64,000 nt of DNA. It comes from Actinomycetes bacterium. GTDB taxonomy: Bacteria; Actinomycetota; Actinomycetes; Mycobacteriales; Mycobacteriaceae. The notes below the pieces were generated by a model. That model was not told where the DNA came from, made no database searches, and saw only the letters and a program-made list of their open reading frames with translations. The stretch spans positions 1 to 64,000 of the forward strand of contig JAEXZY010000121.1 in NCBI GenBank assembly GCA_023404955.1, written 5' to 3'. This document shows, one piece after another, positions 26,110 to 35,410 of this stretch (the stretch's first letter is position 1; each line of letters starts with the position of its first letter). The position numbers and the translations under genes are program-made.

Positions 26110-28452
26110 ATGAACGCTGGTTGTTACGTCGGTCGTATCGGAGGCCTTGCGGTCGCCCTGGGTGTGGGCGCTGCGGTCTTCGCAGGCCAGGGGGTCGCCT
26201 CGGCGGACTCCACCGCGGGCTCGGGATCGGACACTCCCGGTGCCGCTGCGGGCGGCCAGGCCGGTGCAGCGGGTGCCGGCAGCGAGACGAAGAAGGACAA
26301 CAAAGAGACCGTCACGGGCTCTGACAAGGGTGACGCCGGCGACGCGAAGGACACCGACGCGGGCAAGGGTCTCGGCAAGAAGGACCGCAAGAACGTCTGG
26401 GCCGATCTGTTCAAGCCCAAGCCCAAGCCCGGCAGCGAGACGGACGAGCCGTCCGACACCCCGACGGTGCCCTCGGACGAGGCAGCGGAAACCCCCGGCG
26501 ATGCCGACCCGGTGAAGACACCGCCGAAGAAGCCGCGCTGGTCCTGGAAGCCGGCCGATGCCGGCGCCACCAGCGACGACAACACCGACACCAAGACGGT
26601 CGCCGCGCCCGACGACGACGCACCGGCGACGACCACCAAGCCCGCCAAGGGTCTGAAGGGTCTGCTCTCGACCATCACCGTGGATGCCCCCGAGGCCGCC
26701 ACGACCCCCAAGACACTGATCAACGTGTCGACCGCCAAAACGACGGCCACCGTCACATCGGCCGCTGTCGCGTCGGACACGGACGAGGCGTCGACCACGA
26801 CCGTGTCGCAGGGTCCGCTCGTGACGCTGTTCAAGCGCTTCCTCGACGTGTTCAGCGGTAACGCACCCGCCGCGCCCAATGCCAACTCGCCGTTCGCCTG
26901 GTTGGCCGCCGCCGTATCGCGCCGCGAACTCGACTCGCAGGCGCAGCCGAGCGATCCGACGATGGTGTGGAACGGCCTCGAGGTCCGTCCGGTGGGCGAG
27001 CCGGTGATCACCTCGTTCTACGGCAAGTACACGATGGTGCCGGCGTTCCCCGGCGTGCTCCAGGGCAAGCAGGACTTCGACCTCGTCGATCCCGAGACGG
27101 GCGAAACGGTGGCCACCATCAAGGGTCTCGTCGCCATGAACAACGACATCGGTGCGGGTAACCGGTCGCTGCAGATCGTGGTCCTCGACGTCACGAACGT
27201 CGCCGAGGGCTACGAGCAGGGTGTCGACAACAAGGACATTCCGCCGGACGGTTCGATCTTCGCCATCATCAGCAACGGTCGCGCCGGGCAGGTGTACTCC
27301 GCGCTCGCCCAGGAGGGCGAGGACGTGGTGTCGTACAGGTACGTCACGCGCTTCGGGTCGTTGCCGCTCAACGCGGATCCGTTCCGGCGCAACTACAGCG
27401 CAGCCGATTTCCTCACCGACTACGAGGGCATCAACCGGCCGATCTACCTGACCAACGGTTACCACATCAAGCCGGTCGAGAATGACACGCTGGAGTACAC
27501 CGGGTTCGTGGGGTACGAACCGCTGTTCAACGCGATTCAGGGCACGCAGAAGTTCGGGATCTACGACGACGAGACCGGCACTCTGGTCGGAACCTTCGAC
27601 GGCGTGACCACCGTGACGTCGGACTTCTGGGGCACCACCAGCCAGGCGATCATCGTGACCTCCGTCGACGGTGAGTCCGGCGTCGAAGACGGGATGATCC
27701 CGCCGGTCGGCTCGGTGTACAACATCATCTACTGGAAGGACGCGTCGGAGTACGCGCTGTACTACTCCCTGCCCCAAGAGGGCAAGGACGTCGTCAAGAC
27801 GCTGCTGATCTCGCAGACCCGCAAGGGCCAGGTCGTCGACGAGCTGCCGCTGAGCTTCAACGCATCCGATGAGCCAGACCGGGACTCGTACACGGTCGGT
27901 GACTACACCTTCAAGCCGACGTCAGAAATCACCTACACCGGTGTCAACGGCCTGCCGCCGCGCGAGGTCATCGTCCAGGGCTACCAGCAGTTCGACGTCT
28001 TCAATGCCAAGGGCGAGAAGATCGGCAGCGTGGACGCCGACGTCAGCACCCAGTGGGACATCTCCCGCGGCTACTCAAAGGCAATCCTGGTGACCGACGT
28101 GAACAGCGCGGTCAACGGCGTCGGTACGGACAAGGGCGAGGTCCCGCCGGTCGGATCGATCTTCAACATGAAGTACATGGGCAACTCCCCGTTCGGTGAG
28201 GGCTACTACTCCATGCCCGATCCGGACGGCGACAAGACCCGCTACGAGCTGCGGACTCTATTCGGGACGATCCCGCTGCTCAACATCTACAACGCGTCGA
28301 AGGGGTTGGCGGACTACGACTTCTACACGCCCTACGGCAAAGACAGCGCGGAGGCCAACCTGTTGAGCTTCGCGGGTGCGCAGTCCGGCGGACTGCTGGG
28401 CGCCAATCAGGACCTGTGCGTGCTCGACGCGTCGGCCTGCGACGTCGCCTGA
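26110..28452 (+). CDS. Secreted protein with an acidic/low-complexity N-terminus and a triplicated ~150-residue domain
   Basis: The 780-residue protein has a signal peptide cleaved after ASA (residues 30-32). About 250 residues of Gly/Asp/Lys/Thr/Pro-rich low-complexity sequence follow, then three homologous domains starting near residues 289, 452 and 599. Each repeat has a FDL/FGI/FDV strand, a GETVATI/GTLVGTF/GEKIGSV segment, then IPPDGSIF, IPPVGSVYNI or VPPVGSIFNM, and ends near PL. No catalytic motif is recognised. The domains look beta-rich. An envelope or extracellular binding role is inferred. The C-terminus ends in LCVLDASACDVA with two cysteines that may form a disulfide. Confidence 0.75.
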   Translation: MNAGCYVGRIGGLAVALGVGAAVFAGQGVASADSTAGSGSDTPGAAAGGQAGAAGAGSETKKDNKETVTGSDKGDAGDAKDTDAGKGLGKKDRKNVWADLFKPKPKPGSETDEPSDTPTVPSDEAAETPGDADPVKTPPKKPRWSWKPADAGATSDDNTDTKTVAAPDDDAPATTTKPAKGLKGLLSTITVDAPEAATTPKTLINVSTAKTTATVTSAAVASDTDEASTTTVSQGPLVTLFKRFLDVFSGNAPAAPNANSPFAWLAAAVSRRELDSQAQPSDPTMVWNGLEVRPVGEPVITSFYGKYTMVPAFPGVLQGKQDFDLVDPETGETVATIKGLVAMNNDIGAGNRSLQIVVLDVTNVAEGYEQGVDNKDIPPDGSIFAIISNGRAGQVYSALAQEGEDVVSYRYVTRFGSLPLNADPFRRNYSAADFLTDYEGINRPIYLTNGYHIKPVENDTLEYTGFVGYEPLFNAIQGTQKFGIYDDETGTLVGTFDGVTTVTSDFWGTTSQAIIVTSVDGESGVEDGMIPPVGSVYNIIYWKDASEYALYYSLPQEGKDVVKTLLISQTRKGQVVDELPLSFNASDEPDRDSYTVGDYTFKPTSEITYTGVNGLPPREVIVQGYQQFDVFNAKGEKIGSVDADVSTQWDISRGYSKAILVTDVNSAVNGVGTDKGEVPPVGSIFNMKYMGNSPFGEGYYSMPDPDGDKTRYELRTLFGTIPLLNIYNASKGLADYDFYTPYGKDSAEANLLSFAGAQSGGLLGANQDLCVLDASACDVA
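26968..28290 (+). repeat. Three tandem protein-domain repeats inside the secreted protein
   Basis: Repeat units start at about 26974, 27463 and 27904, with a period of roughly 440-490 bp (147-163 residues). Identity is clear at protein level around the F-D strand and the PPVGS motif. Nucleotide copies have diverged, so the triplication is old. Confidence 0.75.
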
Positions 28453-28463
28453 TCTCGTCACAC

Positions 28464-28500
28464 CAGCGGTGCGTCGCCTGATTCAGGCGGCGCACCGCTG
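28464..28500. terminator. Bidirectional terminator hairpin between convergent genes
   Basis: CAGCGGTGCG pairs with CGCACCGCTG, and CGCCT pairs with AGGCG inside it, leaving one mismatch in a 16-position stem with a 5-nt loop. It sits between the stops of the repeat-protein gene and the convergent acyl-CoA synthetase gene. Confidence 0.75.
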
Positions 28501-28529
28501 CTGTGTGAGCCGGAAGTGGTTGTCAGCGT

Positions 28530-30182
28530 TCAGGATTCGGCTGTTGCCTGGTCCCGCGCCCAGCGGTAGTCAGCCTTGCCAGCGGGGCTGCGCTCGATGA
28601 CGGGCCGGAACACCACGGCCTTGGGCAGCTTGTAGCGCGCGAGCACCGTGCCCGCATGGTCGATCAGCTCCTGGGCGGTGGCCTCGACACCGTCGGCGAG
28701 CGCGACGACGGCGACCACTTCCTGCCCCCACCGCTCACTGGGTCTGCTCGCGACGACGACGTCGGCGACAGCCGGATGCGACGCGACGGCGGATTCCACT
28801 TCTTCGGCGAAGATCTTCTCCCCGCCGGAGTTGATCGTCACCGCGTCGCGGCCCAGCAGCTCGATGACGCCGTCGGCAAGGTGACGCGCACGGTCACCCG
28901 GAACGGAGTAGCGGACTCCGTCGATGACCGGGAACGTGGCTGCCGTCTTCGTCGCGTCACCCTTGTAGCCGAGCGGGACGTAGCCGCGCTGCGCGAGCCA
29001 CCCGATGCCGTCGTGGCCCGGTTGCAGGATGGTGCCGAGATCCTCTGCGGCGACGAAGGTGTCGGGCCCCGCCGTGAAGGTGCCCGTCGACACCGCACCC
29101 GGCGCCGACATGTGGGTCATCTGTGCCCCGGTCTCCGACGAGCCCACGCTATCGACCACCATCAAATTCGGTTTGGTGTCGATCAGTCGCTGTTTGGCGG
29201 TGGGCGTCAGCCGCGCCCCACCGCTGGCCACGACGGCCAATGACGACAGATCGGCGTCCGTGCGTTCGAAGGCCTCCGCCAGCGGCCGCGCCATCGCATC
29301 GCCGACCACGGTCACGGTCAGCACCTGTTCCCGCTCGATGGTGCGCACCACGTCGTCGACGTCGAGGTGGTCGGTGACCGACGAGAACACCACGGTCTGG
29401 CCCATCGTCATCGAGGTCATCACGGCCCATTGGGCAGCACCGTGCATCAGCGGGGGCAGCACCAGCAGCTTCGTACCGGGCGCTTCGGCACACCGTGCGG
29501 CGAGGTCGGCGTAGCTGGTCGCGGATTCACCGGTGTAGAGGCTGCGGCCGCCGAAGGACGCCATGAAGATGTCGTGCGCGCGCCACAGCACACCCTTCGG
29601 CATGCCGGTGGTGCCGCCGGTGTAGAGCACGTAGAGATCGTCGGGTGACGGTTCGACGGGCGGTGTGTCGGCGGGCCCGCCGGCCACGATGGATTCGTAA
29701 TCGACTGCGCCGGGCAACAATTCGTGACCGGAGTCGTCGGCGATCTGGATCAGCACGCGCAGGGAGGGGAGATCGGGCAGAACCTCGGCCAGGCGCGGCG
29801 CGAATGCGGCGTGGTAGAGCATCGCCGTGGCGTCCGCGTCCGCCAGCAGGTACTGCAGCTCACTCTTGACGTACCGGTAGTTGACGTTGAACGGTGCGAC
29901 CCGGGCGCGCCAGGCGCCCAGCATGCCTTCGACGTATTCAGGTCCGTTGTGGGCGTAGATGCCGAGCAGGTCCTGTCCGACCTCGTGGCCGGACAGCGCC
30001 GGCCTCTCGGTGTGGCAACCCAGCCCCTGCTCATGGAGGAAGCGCGCCAGCCGATTCGACCGTTCGACGATCTGGGCGTAGGTGAACCGTCGATCCCCCT
30101 GCACGATGTATTCGCGGTCGCCGATCGCCGCGGCGATGGCGTCGATGGCGCCGGGGACGGTGAAGTGTGTCGGCTCTGACAT
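28530..30182 (-). CDS. Acyl-CoA synthetase (FadD17/FadD19-like)
   Basis: The 550-residue AMP-forming ligase has YTGGTTGMPKGVLWR (P-loop), SVGSSETG (A5 region), RYSVPGDRARHLADG and GRDAVTINSGGEKIFAEEVE. The C-terminal Lys of SPAGKADYRWA is present. It activates a carboxylic acid to the acyl-CoA via the acyl adenylate. The overall pattern is closest to FadD19-type steroid or branched acid ligases, but substrate is not certain. I start at MSEPTHFTVPGA. It is divergent from the LLM oxidoreductase gene by 65 bp. Confidence 0.88.
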   Translation of the reverse strand: MSEPTHFTVPGAIDAIAAAIGDREYIVQGDRRFTYAQIVERSNRLARFLHEQGLGCHTERPALSGHEVGQDLLGIYAHNGPEYVEGMLGAWRARVAPFNVNYRYVKSELQYLLADADATAMLYHAAFAPRLAEVLPDLPSLRVLIQIADDSGHELLPGAVDYESIVAGGPADTPPVEPSPDDLYVLYTGGTTGMPKGVLWRAHDIFMASFGGRSLYTGESATSYADLAARCAEAPGTKLLVLPPLMHGAAQWAVMTSMTMGQTVVFSSVTDHLDVDDVVRTIEREQVLTVTVVGDAMARPLAEAFERTDADLSSLAVVASGGARLTPTAKQRLIDTKPNLMVVDSVGSSETGAQMTHMSAPGAVSTGTFTAGPDTFVAAEDLGTILQPGHDGIGWLAQRGYVPLGYKGDATKTAATFPVIDGVRYSVPGDRARHLADGVIELLGRDAVTINSGGEKIFAEEVESAVASHPAVADVVVASRPSERWGQEVVAVVALADGVEATAQELIDHAGTVLARYKLPKAVVFRPVIERSPAGKADYRWARDQATAES

Positions 30183-30247
30183 GGTGTGGACTCTAGACGG
30201 CGCCGTCACATGAGTGAACAACTCCCGCCGAGTTGTATGGTCATGGG

Positions 30248-31294
30248 ATGGGTGAGCGGGTGCTCGACGAGCTGGGTTACTACCTGTTGGCCGGCGCCGG
30301 CGGCGAGGGTCCGGCGAGTCTGCTCGGTGAAGCCCGGCAGGGCGAGGCGCTGGGGTTCGGCACCGCGTTCATCTCCGAGCGGTGGAACGTCAAAGAGGCG
30401 GCCTCGTTGACCGGTGCGGCGCTCGCCGTGACGGAGCGCATGCAGATCGCGACGGCGGCGACCAACCACAACACCCGCCACCCGTTGATCACCGGCTCCT
30501 GGGCGACGACGATGCACCGACTCTCCGGCGGCAGGTTCACCCTCGGCATCGGGCGCGGAATCGCCGCCATCTATCAGGGTTTCGGGGTGCCCGCGGTGAC
30601 CACGGCCCAGATGGAGGACTTCGCACTGGTGATGCGCACGCTGTGGCGCGGCGGGGCCATCGTCGGGCACGACGGACCCATCGGTCAGTATCCGGTGCTC
30701 TACCTCGACGGTGAGTTCGACGAAGACATCCAACTGGCGATCGTCGCGTTCGGTCCGCAGACACTGGCGTTGGGCGGTCGCCAGTTCGACGACGTCATCC
30801 TGCACACCTACTTCACTCCGGAGACGCTGCAGCGGGCGGTCCGGATCGTCAAGGACGCTGCCGAGCAGGCCGGCCGAGACCCCGACAAGGTCCGCGTCTG
30901 GTCCTGCCTCGCCACCGTCGGCGACCACTTACCCGAAGATCTGCGCCTGAAGAAGACGGTGGCTCGGCTGGCGACTTACCTGCAGGGGTACGGCGATCTG
31001 CTGGTGCGCACCAACGGATGGGATCCGGCAGTGCTGCAACGCTTCCGCGCGGACGCTGTGGTGCAGTCAGTGGCCGGCGGAATCGACCACAAAGCGACCG
31101 CGGATCAAATCGAGCACATCGCAACGCTCATTCCCGACGAATGGCTCGAGCCGGCAGCGACCGGCTCGGCGCGGCAGTGCGCCGTCCGGGTGCGGGCGGA
31201 GTTCGACCACGGTGCCGACGCGGTGATCATGCACGGCGCCACACCCGAGGAGTTGGCGCCGATCGTCGCCGCCTATCGCGCGGCCGAGTCCTGA
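30248..31294 (+). CDS. LLM-class F420-dependent oxidoreductase
   Basis: The protein of about 348 residues is a luciferase-like TIM-barrel monooxygenase/reductase. It shows GFGTAFISERWN near the N-terminus, TAATNHNTRHP, RLSGGRFTLGIGRG (the GR-rich cofactor loop) and TLQRAVRIVKDAAEQAGRDP. In mycobacteria these usually use coenzyme F420. I chose the ATG at 30248 (MGERVLDELGYY). ATG codons at 30236 and 30242 are alternatives. It faces the FadD gene across a 65-bp divergent promoter and may act on the same substrate class. Confidence 0.85.
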   Translation: MGERVLDELGYYLLAGAGGEGPASLLGEARQGEALGFGTAFISERWNVKEAASLTGAALAVTERMQIATAATNHNTRHPLITGSWATTMHRLSGGRFTLGIGRGIAAIYQGFGVPAVTTAQMEDFALVMRTLWRGGAIVGHDGPIGQYPVLYLDGEFDEDIQLAIVAFGPQTLALGGRQFDDVILHTYFTPETLQRAVRIVKDAAEQAGRDPDKVRVWSCLATVGDHLPEDLRLKKTVARLATYLQGYGDLLVRTNGWDPAVLQRFRADAVVQSVAGGIDHKATADQIEHIATLIPDEWLEPAATGSARQCAVRVRAEFDHGADAVIMHGATPEELAPIVAAYRAAES

Positions 31295-31298
31295 CGTG

Positions 31299-31502
31299 TC
31301 AGCAGCAGCGTGCGCCGGGGTTGGCGTCGGCTGCGGCGTGCCGGTGTCGCCAGTACTCCCGTTCCGACATCACGGCCTCGCCGGCGTGCACGCGCGCCCG
31401 GTGCTCGACGTAGCGCTGGTAGTGGTTGTCGCCCATCAATGACTGCCAGTACCAGCTGATCTGGTGGAGTGCCCGGCGTGTTCCTTCGGTAAGGCGTCCC
31501 AT
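31299..31502 (-). CDS. YbdD/YjiX-family small protein, CstA partner
   Basis: The 67-residue protein begins MGRLTEGTRRALHQISWYWQ and ends REYWRHRHAAADANPGARCC, the family signature including the terminal NPGARCC. YbdD-type proteins accompany CstA peptide/pyruvate transporters and are needed for transport in other bacteria. Its start lies inside the 3' end of cstA, so the two genes overlap by 67 bp in different frames. Confidence 0.88.
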   Translation of the reverse strand: MGRLTEGTRRALHQISWYWQSLMGDNHYQRYVEHRARVHAGEAVMSEREYWRHRHAAADANPGARCC

Positions 31503-33742
31503 TGCTTCTGCACCTCCTTCTCGGCGGCGGTGGGGAACATGCCCGAGGGCGCGAACATCCGCGACGGTACCGGCTCGTCCTCGGTCAGCGGTGCGCCGTG
31601 TCCGCGAATGGCCCGCAGCGCGACGATCACACCGGCGGCGAACACGATGATCACCAGGGCAGCGAAGATGATCGACAGCGTGCCCTGGATGAAGGTGTTG
31701 CGGATGACGGCGTCCAACTGGTCGGCGTTCTTCGCGGCACCGAACGACGTCTCGCCGGCCTCTTTGGCGTTGCGATAGGAGAAGTGCTGGGTCCAGTAGC
31801 CCACTTTCGGATCGCCCGAGAAGATCTTCTGCCAGGACGCCGTCATGGTGACGGTGAGGTCCCACAGCAACGGAATGCCGGGTATCCACGCCCATTTCAG
31901 CAGCCCACGTTTGATGACGACCACGGTGACGACGGTCAGCGCGATCGCGGCGAGCAGCTGGTTGGCGATGCCGAACAGCGGGAAGAGCGTGTTGATGCCA
32001 CCGAGGGGATCGGTGACGCCCATCAGCAGGATGCTGCCCCATGCGGCGACGACGACGATGCTGCACACCCAGGCGCCGACGCGCCAACTCGGGTTGCGGA
32101 ACTTCGTCAGCGGCCCACCCAGGTTGCCCAGTCCGTCAGAGAGCATGAAGCGGGCCACGCGGGTGCCCGCGTCGACGGTGGTGAGGATGAACAGCGCCTC
32201 GAACATGATCGCGAAGTGGTACCAGAACGCTTTGAGCCCCGCCCCGCCGAAGACCTGGTGCAGCACCTCGGACATGCCGAACGCCAGCGTGGGTGCGCCG
32301 CCGGTGCGGGACACGATCGTCTCCTCACCGACGCTGCGCGCGGCATCGGAGATCTCCTCGGCACTGATCGGGGCGCCGGAGAGCCCGAGCCCGTTGACGT
32401 AGTCGGCGGCGCTCTGCGCTGTGGTGCCGGTCGACGCCGACGGGGCGTTCATCGCGAAATACAGGTGCTGGTTGAGGATCGCGGCGGTGATCAGCGCCAT
32501 GATCGCGACGAACGACTCGGTCAGCATGCCGCCGTACCCGATCAGCCGCATCTGGCTTTCCTTTTCCAGCAGCTTGGGGGTCGTGCCCGAGGAGATCAGC
32601 GAATGGAAGCCCGACAGCGCGCCGCAGGCGATCGTGATGAACAGGAACGGGAACAGCGAGCCGGCGAACACCGGCCCCGAGCCGCTGGCGGCGAACGACG
32701 AGATCGCCGGGGCCTCCATCACCGGACGGGCGAGCAGGATGCCGACGGCCAGCAGGGCGATGGTGCCGACCTTCATGAACGTCGAGAGATAGTCGCGGGG
32801 GGCCAGCAGCAGCCACACCGGCAGAACCGACGCGGCCAATCCGTAGATGATGATGCACCACGACAGGGCGACCTTGGAGAGCGTGAACCACTCGACGCCC
32901 CACGATGTCTCGGCCACCCAACCGCCCGAGACGACAGCCAGCAGCAGCAGCGCCACGCCGATCAGCGACACCTCGGAGACCCGGCCGGGCCGCAGAAAGC
33001 GGAGATAGAGACCCATGAAGATCGCGATGGGGATCGTCATCGCGATGGAGAACACGCCCCACGGACTTTCAGCGAGCGCGCCCACCACGACGAGCGCCAG
33101 CACGGCCAGCAGGATCACCATGATCACCAGCACGCCCACGATCGCGGCAACACCGCCGACCACGCCGAGTTCGTCGCGCGCCATCTGCCCCAGCGACCGG
33201 CCGCGGCGGCGCACGGAGATCGACAGCACCAGGTAGTCCTGCACGCAACCGGCGACGACGGCGCCGATGATGATCCAGATCGCTCCCGGCAGATAGCCCA
33301 TCTGGGTGGCCAACACGGGCCCGACCAGCGGACCGGCTCCGGCGATCGCCGCGAAGTGGTGGCCGTAGAGAACTCGCCTGTCGGTGGGAAGGTAGTCGGT
33401 GCCGTTCTCGAAAACCTCTGCCGGCGAAGCGATCTCATCGCGCGGCCGGACCACCTTCATCTCGATCAGGCGTGCGTAGAACCGGTAGCCGATGACGTAG
33501 GTGCAGACCGCTGCGATCACGAACCAGACGGCGTTCACCGTCTCGCCTCGGAAGAAGGCGATCATCGCCCACGCGATGGCGCCGAGCACCGCCACCACCG
33601 CGAAGATGATCTTGTGCTTGGTCGTGATCGGTGAGCGGTCGATGATCGCGACCGGGGGCAGGTCCTTGTCGGTGCGGACGTAGGTGATGTCCCCGTCGGA
33701 CTCTTCGATGCGGTCCCATGGTGCGGCGGTCGGTGTGGCCAT
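31436..33742 (-). CDS. cstA: Carbon-starvation protein CstA, pyruvate/peptide transporter
   Basis: The 768-residue protein has many transmembrane helices and CstA signatures: ENGTDYLPTDRRVLYGHHFA, AGAGPLVGPVLATQMGYLPG, CGALSGFHSLISSGTTPKLL and DAGTRVARFML. CstA imports pyruvate or peptides during carbon limitation. A soluble N-terminal tail of about 45 residues is present. It lies 101 bp downstream of ligB on the same strand, as in M. tuberculosis (Rv3062-Rv3063). Its 3' end overlaps the ybdD gene. Confidence 0.95.
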   Translation of the reverse strand: MATPTAAPWDRIEESDGDITYVRTDKDLPPVAIIDRSPITTKHKIIFAVVAVLGAIAWAMIAFFRGETVNAVWFVIAAVCTYVIGYRFYARLIEMKVVRPRDEIASPAEVFENGTDYLPTDRRVLYGHHFAAIAGAGPLVGPVLATQMGYLPGAIWIIIGAVVAGCVQDYLVLSISVRRRGRSLGQMARDELGVVGGVAAIVGVLVIMVILLAVLALVVVGALAESPWGVFSIAMTIPIAIFMGLYLRFLRPGRVSEVSLIGVALLLLAVVSGGWVAETSWGVEWFTLSKVALSWCIIIYGLAASVLPVWLLLAPRDYLSTFMKVGTIALLAVGILLARPVMEAPAISSFAASGSGPVFAGSLFPFLFITIACGALSGFHSLISSGTTPKLLEKESQMRLIGYGGMLTESFVAIMALITAAILNQHLYFAMNAPSASTGTTAQSAADYVNGLGLSGAPISAEEISDAARSVGEETIVSRTGGAPTLAFGMSEVLHQVFGGAGLKAFWYHFAIMFEALFILTTVDAGTRVARFMLSDGLGNLGGPLTKFRNPSWRVGAWVCSIVVVAAWGSILLMGVTDPLGGINTLFPLFGIANQLLAAIALTVVTVVVIKRGLLKWAWIPGIPLLWDLTVTMTASWQKIFSGDPKVGYWTQHFSYRNAKEAGETSFGAAKNADQLDAVIRNTFIQGTLSIIFAALVIIVFAAGVIVALRAIRGHGAPLTEDEPVPSRMFAPSGMFPTAAEKEVQKQWDALPKEHAGHSTRSAGTGSH

Positions 33743-33790
33743 AAGCCTGCCAATCCCTCCCTCGTCGGCTCGGCGCGAATCTGGATGAGT

Positions 33791-33812
33791 CGATCGTCGC
33801 ACCGCACGATCG
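33791..33812. repeat. Inverted repeat between ligB and cstA
   Basis: CGATCGT and ACGATCG are perfect 7-bp arms with an 8-bp spacer. They lie 49 bp upstream of the cstA start, so this may be a cstA operator, or a weak ligB terminator. Confidence 0.45.
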
Positions 33813-33843
33813 GGGCTCGCGGCCGAACCCTGGTTTATGTTGC

Positions 33844-35376
33844 TCACCCGTTGCGTTCGTGGAACGCACGTACGGTGGCCACGGTGTCGGCCTCCTCGGC
33901 CGTCTTGTCGTCGCGGTAGCGCAGCACCCGGGCGAATCGCAACGCCATCCCGGCGGGGTACCGGGTTGAGGTCTGGATGCCGTCGAACGCGATCTCGACG
34001 ACCTGCTCGGGGCGCAGCGTCACCACATAACCGTCCGTGGGACCGTCGGCCAGCTCCAGGAAGCGCTGGGTCTGCCAGGCCAGCATCTCGTCGGTCATGC
34101 CTTTGAACGTCTTGCCCAGCATCTTCAGCTCGCCGGTCGCCTCGTCGCGGGCGCCGAGATGGATGTTCGACAGCGTGCCGGTGCGCCGCCCCGATCCCCA
34201 TTCGACGGCCAGCACCACCAGGTCCAGCGTGTGCACCGGTTTGATCTTCAGCCAGCCGGCGCCGCGGCGGCCGGCCTCGTAGGTGGCGTCGACCGACTTC
34301 GCCATGACGCCCTCGTGGCCGGCGGCGAGAGTGGTGTCCAGGAAGCGTTGCGCCTCCCCGGGATCGGTGGTGACCAGCCGGTCGACGCGCTGTTCGGGCG
34401 GCACGATGGCGTCCATCACCGCGATGCGCTCGTGCGCGGGAAGGTCGAGCAGGTCGGTGCCGTCGGCGTGCAGGAGATCGAAGTAGAACACCGAGAGCTG
34501 TTGCTCCTGCGTCCCCGAGCTGCCCCGACGCCCGAACCGCGACGCGGTGACCTGGAAGCGGTGCGGCCGCCCGTCGGGTTTGAGCGCGATGGCCTCGGCA
34601 TCGGCGATCAGATCGGTCACCGGCAGCGCCAGCACCGCGTCGACCACCTCGGGCAGTCGCGACGTCACGTCGTCGAGGCTGCGGGTGAAGATCGACACCT
34701 GATCGCCGTCGCGGTGGATCTGCACGCGGGCCCCGTCGAGCTTCGCCTCGAAGACCGCCGTACCACCGAGGCGCGCCAGCGCATCGGCCACGTCGGTCGC
34801 CGTCTGAGCCAGCATGGGACCGACCGGCGTGCCGACCCGCAGCGTGAACTGCTCGAGCGCCGCCTGCCCACCGGAAAGCGCGGCGGCCGCGACCGATGGC
34901 AGATCACCGCTGAGCATCGCGGCCCGCCGCACCGCGGCGGCCGGTACCTCAGAAGCCGCGGCGACCGCGTCCACCATCACCCCGATGAGTGCGCCCTGGC
35001 GCAGCTCCCCGCCGAGGAGCCGGCGCAGGAAGGCCTGTTCGACGTCCGTGGCGGCGGCGAACATCCCGTGCAGCAGCTCCGCGCGCCGCGCCTGGGACCC
35101 CTTGCCCGCCGTCGCCCCGATCTGCGTGAAGGCCGCCTCCACCTCGCCGACGGTCAGCGCCGGCGCGTCTGCGGGCCCGGGCAGCGCGCGCAGCGCAGCC
35201 CACCCGACACCGATCTGGCGCTGGGTGAGCTCACCCGACAACCACGACACCACCACCGACACCGTCTCGGAATCCTCGGCATGGCTGAGCAGCTCACTGA
35301 TGCGCGCGCGCTTGGCCAACCGCGACGACGAGGCCGCGACGTCGGCGGAGGTCTGCGCGACATCGGTCAGAAGCAC
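33844..35376 (-). CDS. ligB: ATP-dependent DNA ligase LigB
   Basis: The 510-residue protein has an N-terminal helical DNA-binding domain and the ligase core with motif I EAKLDGARVQIHR (Lys212 is the AMP-accepting residue). Further motifs are FTRSLDDVT, DAEAIAL, FYFDLLHADG, HEGVMAKSVDATYEAG and WLKIKPVHTLDLVV. It seals nicks using ATP and is accessory to the NAD-dependent LigA in mycobacteria. Position beside cstA matches M. tuberculosis Rv3062. It is probably co-transcribed with cstA. Confidence 0.95.
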   Translation of the reverse strand: MLLTDVAQTSADVAASSSRLAKRARISELLSHAEDSETVSVVVSWLSGELTQRQIGVGWAALRALPGPADAPALTVGEVEAAFTQIGATAGKGSQARRAELLHGMFAAATDVEQAFLRRLLGGELRQGALIGVMVDAVAAASEVPAAAVRRAAMLSGDLPSVAAAALSGGQAALEQFTLRVGTPVGPMLAQTATDVADALARLGGTAVFEAKLDGARVQIHRDGDQVSIFTRSLDDVTSRLPEVVDAVLALPVTDLIADAEAIALKPDGRPHRFQVTASRFGRRGSSGTQEQQLSVFYFDLLHADGTDLLDLPAHERIAVMDAIVPPEQRVDRLVTTDPGEAQRFLDTTLAAGHEGVMAKSVDATYEAGRRGAGWLKIKPVHTLDLVVLAVEWGSGRRTGTLSNIHLGARDEATGELKMLGKTFKGMTDEMLAWQTQRFLELADGPTDGYVVTLRPEQVVEIAFDGIQTSTRYPAGMALRFARVLRYRDDKTAEEADTVATVRAFHERNG

Positions 35377-35410
35377 GCATCCACCCTGGCATGAGCGTCC
35401 GACAGCCGAC

